Origin: Methylotenera oryzisoli
GTDB taxonomy: Bacteria; Pseudomonadota; Gammaproteobacteria; Burkholderiales; Methylophilaceae
NCBI GenBank assembly: GCA_945907735.1
Contig: CAMDTL010000001.1
Coordinates: 62,001 to 126,000, forward strand
Length of the DNA: 64,000 nt
Reading direction: 5' to 3'
The notes under the pieces were generated by a model, which saw nothing but the letters and a program-made list of their open reading frames with translations, was not told the DNA's origin and ran no database searches. The translations under genes and the position numbers were made by a program. How positions within the stretch are numbered: the stretch's first letter is position 1; every line of letters begins with the position of its first letter. This document shows positions 9,827 to 19,652 of the stretch, piece after piece.

Positions 9827-10393
9827 TTAAAGCATTGAAAGTTGTTGGTCAGCCCAATTAGTGGGTTTGCGTTTAAAGCCACTTTTGGCAAACTGGTGCC
9901 AGCGGCCAATTACATAGCAAATGAGTAAATTAGCCTGCGCTTCTGGCATGATTTTTTTGCCAGAGCCTGCCGCGGCGATTTTTAGGCTTTGCTTGAGCGT
10001 AGCCTCTAGCCTATCGTAAAGCTGGTTAATACGCGTTTGCAGGTGTTCTTCTTCGTTTACCAGCGCATCACCAATCAGTACACGCGTCATGCCCGGGTTT
10101 TTCTCGGCAAATTTAAGCAGCATATTCACAATCAGTTGTACTTGCTTTGCGCCGTCGGTTTCATCTTTCGTGATTTTGTTAATCACGCCGAAAATGGAGA
10201 TTTCGATAAATTCGATTAAACCTTCGAACATTTGCGCTTTGCTGGCAAAGTGTCGATATAGCGCAGCCTCGCTTAAATCAAGCTTTGCGGCGAGCGTAGC
10301 GGTGGTGATTTTCTCGCGGCGCGGGCTTTCCAACATGTGTGCGAGCGCTTCTAATATTTGCTGCTTGCGGCTTATTTTGTTGTCGGGGGCCAT
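9827..10393 (-). CDS. slmA: Nucleoid occlusion factor SlmA
   Basis: TetR-family DNA-binding protein that blocks Z-ring assembly over the nucleoid by binding FtsZ when loaded on DNA. The N-terminal helix-turn-helix (TLAAKLDLSEAALYRHFASKAQMFEGLIEF, about residues 30-60) is near-identical in style to SlmA. The 188-residue length and the C-terminal dimer region ending in WADQQLSML also fit. A GGGAGAA site precedes the ATG. It is downstream of a HAD phosphatase and argB on the same strand, an arrangement I recall from other proteobacteria. Confidence 0.88.
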   Translation of the reverse strand: MAPDNKISRKQQILEALAHMLESPRREKITTATLAAKLDLSEAALYRHFASKAQMFEGLIEFIEISIFGVINKITKDETDGAKQVQLIVNMLLKFAEKNPGMTRVLIGDALVNEEEHLQTRINQLYDRLEATLKQSLKIAAAGSGKKIMPEAQANLLICYVIGRWHQFAKSGFKRKPTNWADQQLSML

Positions 10394-10422
10394 ATTATTC
10401 TCCCTAAATTTTGTTAGTTTTA

Positions 10423-11067
10423 TTATAGCTTAAGGTGAGTGAGCGCTAACACCGAACTAATACGATAATCCACAAAATTTTGTTTTTGCAGTTTCTTGGT
10501 CACCCAAATCGTTTGCATGCCGAGGCGTTTTGCGGTCATTAGCGCAGGTAGATTATCTTCTAGCATCACGCAATTGCTGGGCTTGGTTTTTAAGGATTTA
10601 AGCAATATTTGAAAGCCGCGCACGCTGGGTTTGGCGTGAAATTTTGTCGATTCCACACTAAATACTAACTCAAAGCAATCGCCGATACCAAGTAAATCGA
10701 GTACGCGAAATGCGTAACCACGTGGCGCGTTGGTGAATATTACTTTACGGCCGTGAAGGTTTTGCAGCATGTGGCGTAAACGCTTGGTTTGTAGCACCAT
10801 TTCTGGCAGTTTGATGAGCTTGTGTGTTTCGTTTAGAAAGTGATAGGGATCAACACCATGATGGCGCATTAATCCTTTGAGCGTTGCGCCATACACACGC
10901 CAATAGTGTTGGCGTAGCTGGTGTGCGGTGGGCTCATCAAGCGATAAATGATCCATGATGTACTGTGTCATGGTGTGATTCATTACTGGAAAGATGTGAG
11001 CCCCAGCATCGTGTAGCGTGTCGTCTAGGTCGAACACCCAAATTCTAGAATGACCATTTGAGGCCAA
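10423..11067 (-). CDS. HAD-family pyrimidine 5'-nucleotidase-like phosphatase
   Basis: Haloacid dehalogenase-type hydrolase, 214 residues. Motif I FDLDDTL is near the N-terminus, motif II is IFTNAPRGYA, and motif III/IV is the K(x)n-VMLEDNLPAL stretch. This resembles the pyrimidine 5'-nucleotidase (SDT1/PHM8-like) group often found next to argB and slmA. The start in frame is TTG, one base after the argB stop, so translational coupling is likely. The exact nucleotide substrate is not shown by the sequence. Confidence 0.8.
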   Translation of the reverse strand: MASNGHSRIWVFDLDDTLHDAGAHIFPVMNHTMTQYIMDHLSLDEPTAHQLRQHYWRVYGATLKGLMRHHGVDPYHFLNETHKLIKLPEMVLQTKRLRHMLQNLHGRKVIFTNAPRGYAFRVLDLLGIGDCFELVFSVESTKFHAKPSVRGFQILLKSLKTKPSNCVMLEDNLPALMTAKRLGMQTIWVTKKLQKQNFVDYRISSVLALTHLKL

Positions 11068-11068
11068 G

Positions 11069-11983
<915 letters not shown>

Positions 11984-11994
11984 CTAAAAATCCG

Positions 11995-13602
11995 TTACAG
12001 CGTTTTAATAAACACTTTAGAATTACGCTGATAGTTATACATTTTCTGTTTTTCATGCGGCAAATCTGCAATACTTTTTTGCATAAAACCGCGCTCTAAA
12101 AACCAATGTTCAGTGTGGGTTGTCAGGCAAAAAAGCTGCTTAAAACCTAATTCTTTAGCTTGTGCTTGGCAATAGTTAAATAATTTATCACCCCGCCCGC
12201 TGCCGCGATATTGTGCATCAATCGCTAAGCAGGCAAATTCCGCCATGCTATCATTTGGTTTCTTAGCATTTTCAAACGGGTACAGCGCCGCGCAGCCAAT
12301 GGTGCGGTTGTCGTGTTCCATCACATAAAAACGGTCGATTTCAACTTCAATGCGCTCACGTCCGCGCCGCACCAAAACGCCGTCGTGTTCTAGTGGTTCG
12401 ATTAGCCTCAATATACCGCCTACGTCGTCAATATTGGCTTGGCGCATGGCTTCTAGACTTGCTTCAGTGACCATGGTGCCAACGCCGCTATGTGTAAAAA
12501 GCTCTTGAATCATCGCGCCATCAATGTGCCTCGAAATTAAATGCGTGCGCGCCACGCCTTGCTCGCAGGCGCGAATGGCGGCGGGTAGATAGTAATTTAC
12601 ATCTTCCGAGATGTTAATCGGCGCTTCATTATTACTTACATTACGTAGCAAGTTTTTGGCTTTTTCGGCCGTCATTTCGCGTAGCAATTCACCGCGCAAA
12701 TTGTGTACGCCCTGTGAATCCATCAAAAAAATTAGCTTGTCAGCATCCAGCGCAATCGCTGTGCTTACGGCAACGTCCTCTAAGCTCAAGTTGAACGCCT
12801 CGCCCGTGGGTGAATACCCAAGCGGGGACAACAGCACCAGCTCGCCATCATTCAAGCGTTTTTGTATGCTAGCCGCATCCACTTTGCGTACTTCGCCTGT
12901 GTGTTGTAAATCTATACCGTCGCGCACACCGAGCGGTTTTGCGGTGACAAAATTGCCGCTCGCCACGCGAATATCCGCGCCCGCCATGGGCGAATTGGCA
13001 ATGCCCATTGATAGCAGCGCTTCGATTTCTACCCGCGCTACGCCATTGGCTTCTTTTACAATTTCCATCGCCGCGTCATCGGTGACGCGTAAACCATTGT
13101 GAAAAATGGGCGTCAGTTTGGCGCGTTTTAGCCGTTGCTCAATTTGTGGACGTGCGCCATGCACCAGCACCAGCCTTACTTCTAGGCTGGCGAGTAAATT
13201 TAAATCGTGCGAAAGCGCAATAAATTGTTTTTCATCTACAATTTCGCCACCAAAGGCGATGACAAACGTGCGACCGCCAAACGCATGAATGTAAGGCGTG
13301 GCGGAGCGAAACCAGTGCACAAAATCATGCGCAGAAAATGTGTTATAAATAGCTTTATTTTCAGCGACATGTGGCGTGCAGGCCGCATATAAGCTGGCAG
13401 GCGATGTGCCAAGTATCTCAGCAACTTTGCGCAAAAGCGACTCGGAGCAACCCAATTCTCCACGCTCGATGCGCGATAAATTGCCTGCATCTGCCCCCAC
13501 TTTTTCGGCAAGCGCCCTCAACGTCAGCGCTTGTGCGCTACGCGCATTGCGAATCGCAACACCGATGTGTTGTTGTAATGAGGTTTTAGAGTTTTTTGGC
13601 AT
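11995..13602 (-). CDS. argA: N-acetylglutamate synthase with N-terminal XRE helix-turn-helix domain
   Basis: First enzyme of arginine synthesis, acetylating glutamate. It has three domains in one 535-residue frame. Residues about 10-65 form an XRE/Cro-type helix-turn-helix (LRALAEKVGADAGNLSRIERGE). Residues about 88-370 are the arginine-binding amino-acid-kinase-like domain (FVIAFGGEIVD, VLVHGARPQI). Residues about 385-535 are the GNAT acetyltransferase (CLAIDAQYRGSGRGDKL, HWFLERGF). Classical ArgA is about 443 residues, so the helix-turn-helix accounts for the extra 90 or so. No Met occurs between residue 1 and about 178, so an internal ATG start would delete part of the kinase-like domain. 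Palindromes over its promoter suggest DNA binding, perhaps autoregulation by arginine. Confidence 0.9.
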   Translation of the reverse strand: MPKNSKTSLQQHIGVAIRNARSAQALTLRALAEKVGADAGNLSRIERGELGCSESLLRKVAEILGTSPASLYAACTPHVAENKAIYNTFSAHDFVHWFRSATPYIHAFGGRTFVIAFGGEIVDEKQFIALSHDLNLLASLEVRLVLVHGARPQIEQRLKRAKLTPIFHNGLRVTDDAAMEIVKEANGVARVEIEALLSMGIANSPMAGADIRVASGNFVTAKPLGVRDGIDLQHTGEVRKVDAASIQKRLNDGELVLLSPLGYSPTGEAFNLSLEDVAVSTAIALDADKLIFLMDSQGVHNLRGELLREMTAEKAKNLLRNVSNNEAPINISEDVNYYLPAAIRACEQGVARTHLISRHIDGAMIQELFTHSGVGTMVTEASLEAMRQANIDDVGGILRLIEPLEHDGVLVRRGRERIEVEIDRFYVMEHDNRTIGCAALYPFENAKKPNDSMAEFACLAIDAQYRGSGRGDKLFNYCQAQAKELGFKQLFCLTTHTEHWFLERGFMQKSIADLPHEKQKMYNYQRNSKVFIKTL

Positions 13603-13617
13603 TTTTCATATAAATTA

Positions 13618-13661
13618 TTGTAATAATTACAAAAATATAACATAAAAATGTAATATTTACA
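13618..13661 (-). promoter_or_regulatory. Paired palindromic operator candidates upstream of argA
   Basis: Two matching inverted repeats sit 16-60 nt upstream of the argA start. TTGTAATAATTACAA is at 13618-13632 and TGTAATATTTACA at 13649-13661. They share the form TGTAATnnTTACA, and their centres are 30 bp apart, near three helical turns. An extra TTGTAAT half-site is at 13573-13579 inside the gene. This is the layout expected for a dimeric repressor; the XRE domain of the downstream product is the obvious candidate, but that is inference. Confidence 0.5.
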
Positions 13662-13662
13662 A

Positions 13663-13668
13663 ATTATA
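13663..13668 (-). promoter_or_regulatory. Candidate -10 element of the argA promoter
   Basis: On the minus strand this reads TATAAT, a consensus -10 hexamer. A start site about 7 nt downstream would fall at the centre of the palindrome at 13649-13661. No good -35 hexamer is seen 17 bp upstream. Confidence 0.45.
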
Positions 13669-13683
13669 TATTGCTTTTTTAAG

Positions 13684-14430
13684 CTAAAAATCCCCCCATA
13701 AGGTTTGCATCGTTGCAATCGCCGCTAATGGTGCAGTTTCAGTACGCAAAATGCGCGGGCCAAGTATGATAGATTGAAAGCCATGACTAGCCGCTAAGTC
13801 AATTTCCGCTTGGCTGAGGCCACCTTCTGCGCCAATGAGTAACTGAATATTTTGCGTGGTTTTTGGCAGTGCAGATAATTGTTTCGCGCCAATAGGGTTT
13901 AACAAAATTCTCAAATTAGCACCGCCAACACCCGTATGAATATTGGCTCCCAGCCATGCTGTTAAACTCAATGGGATTGCGACTTGTGGGATTTTCGCGC
14001 GCCCACATTGCTCGCAGGCAGCAATCACCACGTTTTGCCAATGTTCCAAGCGTTTTGGTGCGCGCTCGGCAGAAAGTTTCACCACGCTACGCTCGGTGGA
14101 AAGTGGCTGAATGGCTGTCACGCCGAGTTCTACCGCTTTTTGAAGCGTATAATCCATACGCTCGCCGCTGGATATGCCTTGTAGTAAGGTGATGTTAAGC
14201 GGCGATTCGTTATTCACTTCACATTGTGAAAGTACTTTGGCTAGCACCCCACTTTTTTTAACGCTAATTAACTTGCATAAGTAATCAAAGCCGTCGCCAT
14301 TAAATAGCTTAATTTTGTCGTTCACATTTAGCCGCAGCACGCGCGTAGCATGCGTTGCAGCGTTGTCGGATAATTTGACAGTAGTGCCAACTTTTAGATT
14401 CTCAGCGCTATAAAATCGAAGGTTAGACAT
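13684..14430 (-). CDS. rsmE: 16S rRNA (uracil(1498)-N(3))-methyltransferase
   Basis: SPOUT-class methyltransferase that modifies U1498 of 16S rRNA. The knot-region motifs LLIGAEGGLSQAEI and ILGPRILRTETAPLAA are present, with the PUA-like N-terminal part (MSNLRFYS, HATRVLRLNVND). Length of 248 residues is normal. It is upstream of argA on the same strand, but an 81-nt AT-rich gap containing argA's own promoter candidate separates them. Confidence 0.93.
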   Translation of the reverse strand: MSNLRFYSAENLKVGTTVKLSDNAATHATRVLRLNVNDKIKLFNGDGFDYLCKLISVKKSGVLAKVLSQCEVNNESPLNITLLQGISSGERMDYTLQKAVELGVTAIQPLSTERSVVKLSAERAPKRLEHWQNVVIAACEQCGRAKIPQVAIPLSLTAWLGANIHTGVGGANLRILLNPIGAKQLSALPKTTQNIQLLIGAEGGLSQAEIDLAASHGFQSIILGPRILRTETAPLAAIATMQTLWGDF

Positions 14431-14474
14431 GCTTAAAAAGCGTATAGTAAATAAAAAGTGATAATATCCTAATC

Positions 14475-14590
14475 TGTCATTCTGTGCTCGACACGGAATC
14501 TAGCGTCGTTATAAAAGTCGCTGGATACCGACTTTGCGAGCATACGCTACGCGGCTTGCCTGCTTAAACCGTCACGTTGGTATGACGGGG
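14475..14590. repeat. Intergenic palindromic repeat with TGTCAT...ATGAC ends
   Basis: The rsmE-thioredoxin gap contains a segment beginning TGTCATTCTGTGCTCGACAC and ending GGTATGACGGGG. Similar pieces (CATGCTGAACTTGATTCAG, ATTGCGGGTCAAGC, CGCAATGACA) occur at 57825-57895 and 59055-59114. Ends are roughly inverted. It resembles the short REP-like palindromes dispersed in many proteobacterial genomes. Confidence 0.5.
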
Positions 14591-14628
14591 TGGGTTTTTA
14601 GTATGTTGCATGGATTAAGGAATTTAGC

Positions 14629-15186
14629 ATGGCAAGTATCAACCCGCCCGTGTGTGATTTTGGTTGGCAAGCGCCGGATTTTAACTTGGTGAACGTCGAT
14701 GGCAACCTAGTTACACTTGACCTCGCCATGGGGAAAAATGGCTTATTAATCATGTTTATTTGCAACCACTGCCCTTATGTGAAGGCCGTTCTGCCGCGAC
14801 TTATCCATGATGTAAGTGAGCTGAAGATGTTGGGTGTGAATACGGTGGCGATAATGTCAAACGACCCAACCGATTATCCCGAAGATAGCGTTGAGAATAT
14901 GCAAAAAATCGCGTATGAGATGGACTTTCCGTTTCCATACTTATTAGATGCCAGCCAGCAAACCGCCAAAAATTATGGTGCAGTGTGTACGCCAGATTTT
15001 TTTGGTTTTAACAACAAATTCGAGTTGCAATACCGCGGCCGTTTTGATGAAAGCCGCAAAGAAACCGCGCCACAAAGTACACGCGATTTATTCAACGCCA
15101 TGAAACAAATTGTAGGAACAGGCGCAGGACCAAGAGAACAAATTGCCAGTATTGGTTGTAGCATAAAATGGAGTGAGCATGGGTAA
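14629..15186 (+). CDS. Thioredoxin-family protein (AhpC/TSA-like redoxin)
   Basis: 185 residues of thioredoxin fold with a peroxiredoxin-like family signature: QAPDFNLVNVDG near the N-terminus, then MFICNHCPYVKAVLPRL carrying a single Cys-containing NHCPYVK active site, and a second Cys in GAVCTPDFFGF. No signal peptide is seen, so it is probably cytoplasmic. The overlap with the following oxidoreductase ORF is short, suggesting co-expression. A peroxidase role is possible but not shown; the family is poorly characterised. Confidence 0.82.
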   Translation: MASINPPVCDFGWQAPDFNLVNVDGNLVTLDLAMGKNGLLIMFICNHCPYVKAVLPRLIHDVSELKMLGVNTVAIMSNDPTDYPEDSVENMQKIAYEMDFPFPYLLDASQQTAKNYGAVCTPDFFGFNNKFELQYRGRFDESRKETAPQSTRDLFNAMKQIVGTGAGPREQIASIGCSIKWSEHG

Positions 15187-16213
15187 ACTTAAATGGGGCA
15201 TTCTCGGCGCGGCGCGCGTGAACGAGCGTTTACTGCCAGCGATTATCGAAGCGACCAATTCGCAATTGGTCGCAATCGCCAGCCGTCGCACCGGTGCGGC
15301 AAAAGCCACGTTGGAAAAATATGCACCTTGTTACAGTAATAGCGTGCAATGTTACGACGATATGGATGCACTCCTAAATGACAAAAATGTAGAAGCAGTG
15401 TATTGCCCAATGGCGAATGAAGAGCACGCGGAATGGGCACTAAAGGCCATTAACGCGGGCAAGCATGTGCTTATCGAAAAGCCGATGGCAATTACGCTGA
15501 AAGATATTGAGGCGATTGAGGCTGCCGCGAAAAAAGCCAATGTGAAGGTGATGGAAGGTTTTATGTATCGCTTTCATCCGCAGCATAAACGCGTGCAAGC
15601 CATTGTGGAAAGCGGCTTGATTGGCGATGTGCTTTCTGCCCGTGCGAGTTACTCATTTTTAATGAAACCCGCCCGAATGTATCGCATCAACCGTAGCATG
15701 GCGGATGGCGGCGGTGCGATGTGGGATATTGGCCCATACGCGATTCATAGTTTACGCTGGTGCTTTGCTAAGAATGGTATACCAAACGAGCCGAAATCCG
15801 TCATCGCACATGCTAAATTGAATGAGCATGGCGCAGATATTGTCACCAGCGGTGTGCTGGATTTTGGCAACGATGCGCAAGGTCGCGCGCGCTTTGGGCA
15901 TTTCGACATCAGTTTTGAACGTAGTCGTAAATCAGAATATGAAATTATCGGCACCAAGGGTTGGGTGAAATGCCACGCCGCATGGGTGTTTCAAAACGAT
16001 GTACCAGTGATTAGCTGGGCGTTGGAGGACGGCAAATATGCCGAAGAACGCTTTGCGCCTAGCAACCACTTTACGCTGGAGATTGAGCACTTTAGCGATT
16101 GCGTGCTGAACGATAAACCAACATATTTAACTTTTGATGATGCAAAGGCAAATTGTGCCGCCCTGCAGACTAGTGTCCATGCGGCCTACGGGGCATGTTT
16201 GTTAGATATTTAG
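15179..16213 (+). CDS. Gfo/Idh/MocA-family oxidoreductase
   Basis: NAD(P)-dependent dehydrogenase, about 344 residues. The Rossmann motif WGILGAARVNERLLP is at the N-terminus and the catalytic-region VLIEKPMAITL follows, then the GGAMWDIGPYAIHSLRW stretch typical of the C-terminal domain. I take the ATG at 15179, which has GGAG five bases upstream, over the GTG at 15173. It overlaps the redoxin stop. Substrate (a sugar, inositol or similar diol) cannot be told from sequence. Confidence 0.85.
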   Translation: MGKLKWGILGAARVNERLLPAIIEATNSQLVAIASRRTGAAKATLEKYAPCYSNSVQCYDDMDALLNDKNVEAVYCPMANEEHAEWALKAINAGKHVLIEKPMAITLKDIEAIEAAAKKANVKVMEGFMYRFHPQHKRVQAIVESGLIGDVLSARASYSFLMKPARMYRINRSMADGGGAMWDIGPYAIHSLRWCFAKNGIPNEPKSVIAHAKLNEHGADIVTSGVLDFGNDAQGRARFGHFDISFERSRKSEYEIIGTKGWVKCHAAWVFQNDVPVISWALEDGKYAEERFAPSNHFTLEIEHFSDCVLNDKPTYLTFDDAKANCAALQTSVHAAYGACLLDI

Positions 16214-16296
16214 CTGCAATTATTTGTGTTCTATTTTGCGCTGCTACTTCTGCATTAACGACTCACACTTGAATTTTTTAAAATTAAGCTTTCCGT

Positions 16297-16337
16297 TAAG
16301 CCTACAAATGCAGGCTTAGGCTCTTGCCGAAAACGGC
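16297..16337 (+). other. Tandem hairpins in the tkt upstream region
   Basis: The 279-bp gap before tkt holds two adjacent perfect hairpins: TAAGCCT / AGGCTTA with an 8-nt loop (16297-16318), and GCCG / CGGC with an AAAA loop (16326-16337). Neither is followed by a T-run, so a simple terminator is unlikely. They could be a leader structure or the remains of a small RNA. Confidence 0.35.
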
Positions 16338-16403
16338 TATCTAAGTGATAATTTAACCTTTACTGAAAAGCGGTTTAAACATTGGCTTTTTAAGAATTCA
16401 ATC

Positions 16404-16424
16404 ACGGTTCTATACGGTTTTATA
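16404..16424 (+). repeat. Tandem ACGGTTYTATA repeat upstream of tkt
   Basis: ACGGTTCTATA is followed directly by ACGGTTTTATA, overlapping by one base, about 70 nt before the tkt start. It may be a regulator half-site pair or a promoter element; TATATAA sits at its end. Confidence 0.3.
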
Positions 16425-16492
16425 TAAGACTAAAAAATTGTGACAACCACAAAGTTTGTATTATGCAGTTTTTATCATTTGGGAGAACAATC

Positions 16493-18475
16493 ATGGCAAC
16501 GCGTAATGATTTAGCCAACGCCATCCGTGCGCTGGCAATGGATGCAGTACAAAAGGCAAATTCTGGACACCCGGGCGCGCCTATGGGCATGGCAGAGATT
16601 GCCGAAGAGTTATGGAACCATCATTTAAGCCATAACCCGAATAATCCAAAATGGGCGAATCGCGACCGTTTTGTGCTCTCGAATGGTCACGGCTCTATGT
16701 TGATTTATTCCTTGTTGCACCTCACTGGCTATAACTTGCCGATGAGCGAAATTCAATCTTTCCGCCAATTACATTCAAAATGTGCTGGTCACCCAGAATA
16801 CGGCTATGCGCCTGGCGTTGAAACCACCACTGGCCCACTGGGCCAAGGCATTGCTAACGGTGTTGGTTTTGCGATGGCGGAAAAATTACTGGCTGAGCAA
16901 TTTAACAAACCAGGCCACGCGATTGTTGACCACGACACTTATGTGTTTTTAGGCGACGGTTGCATGATGGAAGGCGTTTCGCATGAGGCGTGTGCGCTCG
17001 CTGGCACTTGGGGCTTGGGCAAATTAACTGCATTTTGGGATGACAACGGCATTTCGATTGATGGCCATATTGAAGGCTGGTATACCGATGACACCGCGAA
17101 ACGCTTTGAATCATACGGCTGGCATGTGCAATCGGTAGATGGCCATGACGTAGCTGCGATTGGTAAAGCCATTGCTGCGGCGAAAAAAGTGACGGATAAA
17201 CCATCGCTTATTTGCTGTAAAACTATTATTGGTAAAGGCTCGCCAAACAAATCAGGTAGCCACGATTGCCACGGCTCTGCATTAGGCGAGGCAGAAGTTG
17301 CTGCAACGCGTGCAGCCATAGGTTGGAATCACGCGCCGTTTGAAATTCCTGCTGATGTTTACGCAGGTTGGGATGCAAAAGCCAAAGGCGCAGCCGCAGA
17401 AGCGGCTTGGAATACAAAGTTTGCCGCTTACAAAACAGCATTTCCAGCAGAAGCGGCTGAGTTTACACGTCGTATGGCGGGCGATTTGCCTGCCAATTGG
17501 ACATCTGCAACCGATGCATTTATTGCAGCCACTAACGAAAAAGCAGAAGGCATTTCAACACGTAAAGCGTCACAAAATGCCATTACTGCGCTGGCGCCAA
17601 TCTTGCCAGAATTTTTGGGTGGCTCGGCCGATTTAACAGGATCTAATTTAACTTCATGCAGTAGCTTTGTGCATGTAGATGGCAAAAAACCTGGTAATTA
17701 TATTTCATACGGCGTGCGCGAATTTGGCATGGCGGCGATTATGAACGGCATGGCGCTACATGGTGGTTTATTGCCTTTCGGTGGCACATTCCATCAATTC
17801 ACAGATTACATGCGTAACGGTATGCGCATGTCTGCATTGATGCATCAACGTGTAGTTTACGTGTTAACACATGACTCGATTGGTCAAGGTGAAGATGGTC
17901 CAACCCATCAACCCGTTGAGACGACCTCTGGCTTGCGCTATATTCCTCGTATGGATGTATGGCGTCCAGGCAGCGCGACTGAAACAGCGGTGGCTTGGGT
18001 TGCTGCGGTTGAGAAAAAAGATGGCCCTGCCAGCTTGGTGTTAAGTCGCCAAAACGTATCTGGCTTGAAGCATGATGCGAAAGATTTTGCAGCTATTCGC
18101 CGCGGTGGTTATGTGTTATCTGAGGTTGCGGGTGCGCAGATTACGTTAATCGGCACCGGCTCTGAGCTGGAAATTGCAGTAAAAGCAGCGGCAGAATTAA
18201 ACGCGGCCGGTGTAAAAACTCGCGTAGTTTCTATGCCTTCAACCAACGTGTTCGATCGCCAAGATCAAGCTTACAAAGACAGCGTTTTAACCAAAGGCGG
18301 CAAGCGTGTATCAATTGAAGCGGGCATCACCGATTTTTGGCGAAAATATGTGGGCTTGGATGGCGCATCAGTGGGTATTGATACCTTTGGTGAATCTGCT
18401 CCAGGTGGCGCGCTCTATAAACACTTTGGCTTTACGGTAGAGAATTTAGTCGCTGTTGCTAAATCTGTGCTGTAA
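16493..18475 (+). CDS. tkt: Transketolase
   Basis: Thiamine-diphosphate enzyme that moves two-carbon units between sugar phosphates; in a methylotroph it serves the ribulose monophosphate cycle. The ATG at 16493 ([20 protein letters not shown]) has GGGAGAA just upstream and fits the family start better than the ORF-track ATG ten codons earlier. Visible are [11 protein letters not shown], the ThDP motif GDGCMMEG...DDN, and the C-terminal [10 protein letters not shown]. About 660 residues, standard. It heads a tkt-gap-pgk-pyk block, with a terminator after tkt. Confidence 0.96.
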   Translation: MATRNDLANAIRALAMDAVQKANSGHPGAPMGMAEIAEELWNHHLSHNPNNPKWANRDRFVLSNGHGSMLIYSLLHLTGYNLPMSEIQSFRQLHSKCAGHPEYGYAPGVETTTGPLGQGIANGVGFAMAEKLLAEQFNKPGHAIVDHDTYVFLGDGCMMEGVSHEACALAGTWGLGKLTAFWDDNGISIDGHIEGWYTDDTAKRFESYGWHVQSVDGHDVAAIGKAIAAAKKVTDKPSLICCKTIIGKGSPNKSGSHDCHGSALGEAEVAATRAAIGWNHAPFEIPADVYAGWDAKAKGAAAEAAWNTKFAAYKTAFPAEAAEFTRRMAGDLPANWTSATDAFIAATNEKAEGISTRKASQNAITALAPILPEFLGGSADLTGSNLTSCSSFVHVDGKKPGNYISYGVREFGMAAIMNGMALHGGLLPFGGTFHQFTDYMRNGMRMSALMHQRVVYVLTHDSIGQGEDGPTHQPVETTSGLRYIPRMDVWRPGSATETAVAWVAAVEKKDGPASLVLSRQNVSGLKHDAKDFAAIRRGGYVLSEVAGAQITLIGTGSELEIAVKAAAELNAAGVKTRVVSMPSTNVFDRQDQAYKDSVLTKGGKRVSIEAGITDFWRKYVGLDGASVGIDTFGESAPGGALYKHFGFTVENLVAVAKSVL

Positions 18476-18489
18476 TCATTTAGCGGTGT

Positions 18490-18519
18490 AAAAAAGAGCC
18501 TCTGCATGAGGCTCTTTTT
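18490..18519 (+). terminator. Rho-independent terminator after tkt
   Basis: Perfect 12-bp stem AAAAAGAGCCTC / GAGGCTCTTTTT with a TGCAT loop and a T-run, starting 15 nt after the tkt stop. Confidence 0.85.
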
Positions 18520-18642
18520 ACTTTTACTTATGCATATATAAGTAAAAGTTAAGTTAAGATTAAGAATAATTTAGTGCAGATAACAAACACCTTAGCGCGC
18601 GTTGCGATAAAATAGCGTTAAAAATTGTTTTAGGAAAATATC

Positions 18643-19647
18643 ATGGCAATTCGTGTAGGCATCAATGGTTTTGGCCGTATCGGTCGCATGGTGTTGCGTG
18701 CAGCGGTACGGGAAAAAGAATTCAGCGATATTGAAGTGGTGGCAGTGAATAGTTCATATGACATTGAATATATTATCTATTTACTGAGATATGATTCTGT
18801 CCACGGACGTTTTGATGCCAAGCTGGAAGCCGATAACGGTAGTTTGGTAGTCAATGGCAAGAAAATTCATCTCACGGCAGAACGTGATCCGAACAATATT
18901 GATTGGAAAATGAGCGGCGTAGACATCGTGGTTGAATCTACTGGCGCATTCCTGACACAGGATACCTGCCAGCCACATATCAATAACGGTGCGAAAAAAG
19001 TGGTACAGTCTGCGCCAAGTAAAGACGATACACCAATGTTTGTGTATGGTGTGAACCACCAGGATTACCAAGGACAGGCCATTGTCTCTGCAGCTTCTTG
19101 CACCACCAACAGCTTAGCGCCTATGGTCAAGGTATTGCATGATAGCTTTGGCATCAAGCGCGGTTTGATGACTACAATCCACGCTGCCACAGCGTCGCAA
19201 CTGACTGTAGATGGTCCCTCCAAAAAAGATTGGCGTGGTGGCCGCAGCGTGTTCGAGAACATTATTCCTTCCAGCACTGGTGCGGCTAAGGCGGTAGGTC
19301 AAGTGATTCCATCCCTCAATAATAAATTGACAGGCATGGCGATGCGCGTGCCTTCTGCCGACGTTTCTGTGGTGGACTTGACTGTGGAACTCGACAAAGC
19401 AACGACTTATGAAGCGATTTGCGATGCGATGAAAAAAGCCGCACATGGTGAGCTTAAAAATGTGCTTGGTTATACTGATGAAAAGGTGGTTTCTACAGAT
19501 TTTCGTGGTGAACCAGCCGCTGGTGTATTTGATGCCGATGCAGGCATTATGCTCGACCCTACTTTTGTGAAGGTAGTGGCTTGGTATGACAACGAATATG
19601 GCTATGCCTGCAATTTGTTGCGCCTAGTACAAAGCATCAGCAAGTAA
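18643..19647 (+). CDS. gap: Glyceraldehyde-3-phosphate dehydrogenase, type I
   Basis: Oxidises glyceraldehyde 3-phosphate to 1,3-bisphosphoglycerate. The N-terminal [15 protein letters not shown] dinucleotide site, the catalytic [10 protein letters not shown] with its Cys, and the C-terminal [16 protein letters not shown] are all present. 334 residues, the usual length. It has its own gap after the tkt terminator, with a TAAAAT -10-like hexamer at 18608-18613, and is followed by pgk after only 5 nt. Confidence 0.97.
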   Translation: MAIRVGINGFGRIGRMVLRAAVREKEFSDIEVVAVNSSYDIEYIIYLLRYDSVHGRFDAKLEADNGSLVVNGKKIHLTAERDPNNIDWKMSGVDIVVESTGAFLTQDTCQPHINNGAKKVVQSAPSKDDTPMFVYGVNHQDYQGQAIVSAASCTTNSLAPMVKVLHDSFGIKRGLMTTIHAATASQLTVDGPSKKDWRGGRSVFENIIPSSTGAAKAVGQVIPSLNNKLTGMAMRVPSADVSVVDLTVELDKATTYEAICDAMKKAAHGELKNVLGYTDEKVVSTDFRGEPAAGVFDADAGIMLDPTFVKVVAWYDNEYGYACNLLRLVQSISK

Positions 19648-19652
19648 TCACC

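Noticed and set aside
9673-9909. 78-codon minus ORF overlapping the end of slmA
   Set aside because: Shares DNA with slmA in another frame and has no family features.
12611-13102. 163-codon plus ORF opposite argA
   Set aside because: Ser/Ala/Thr-rich antisense frame without motif.
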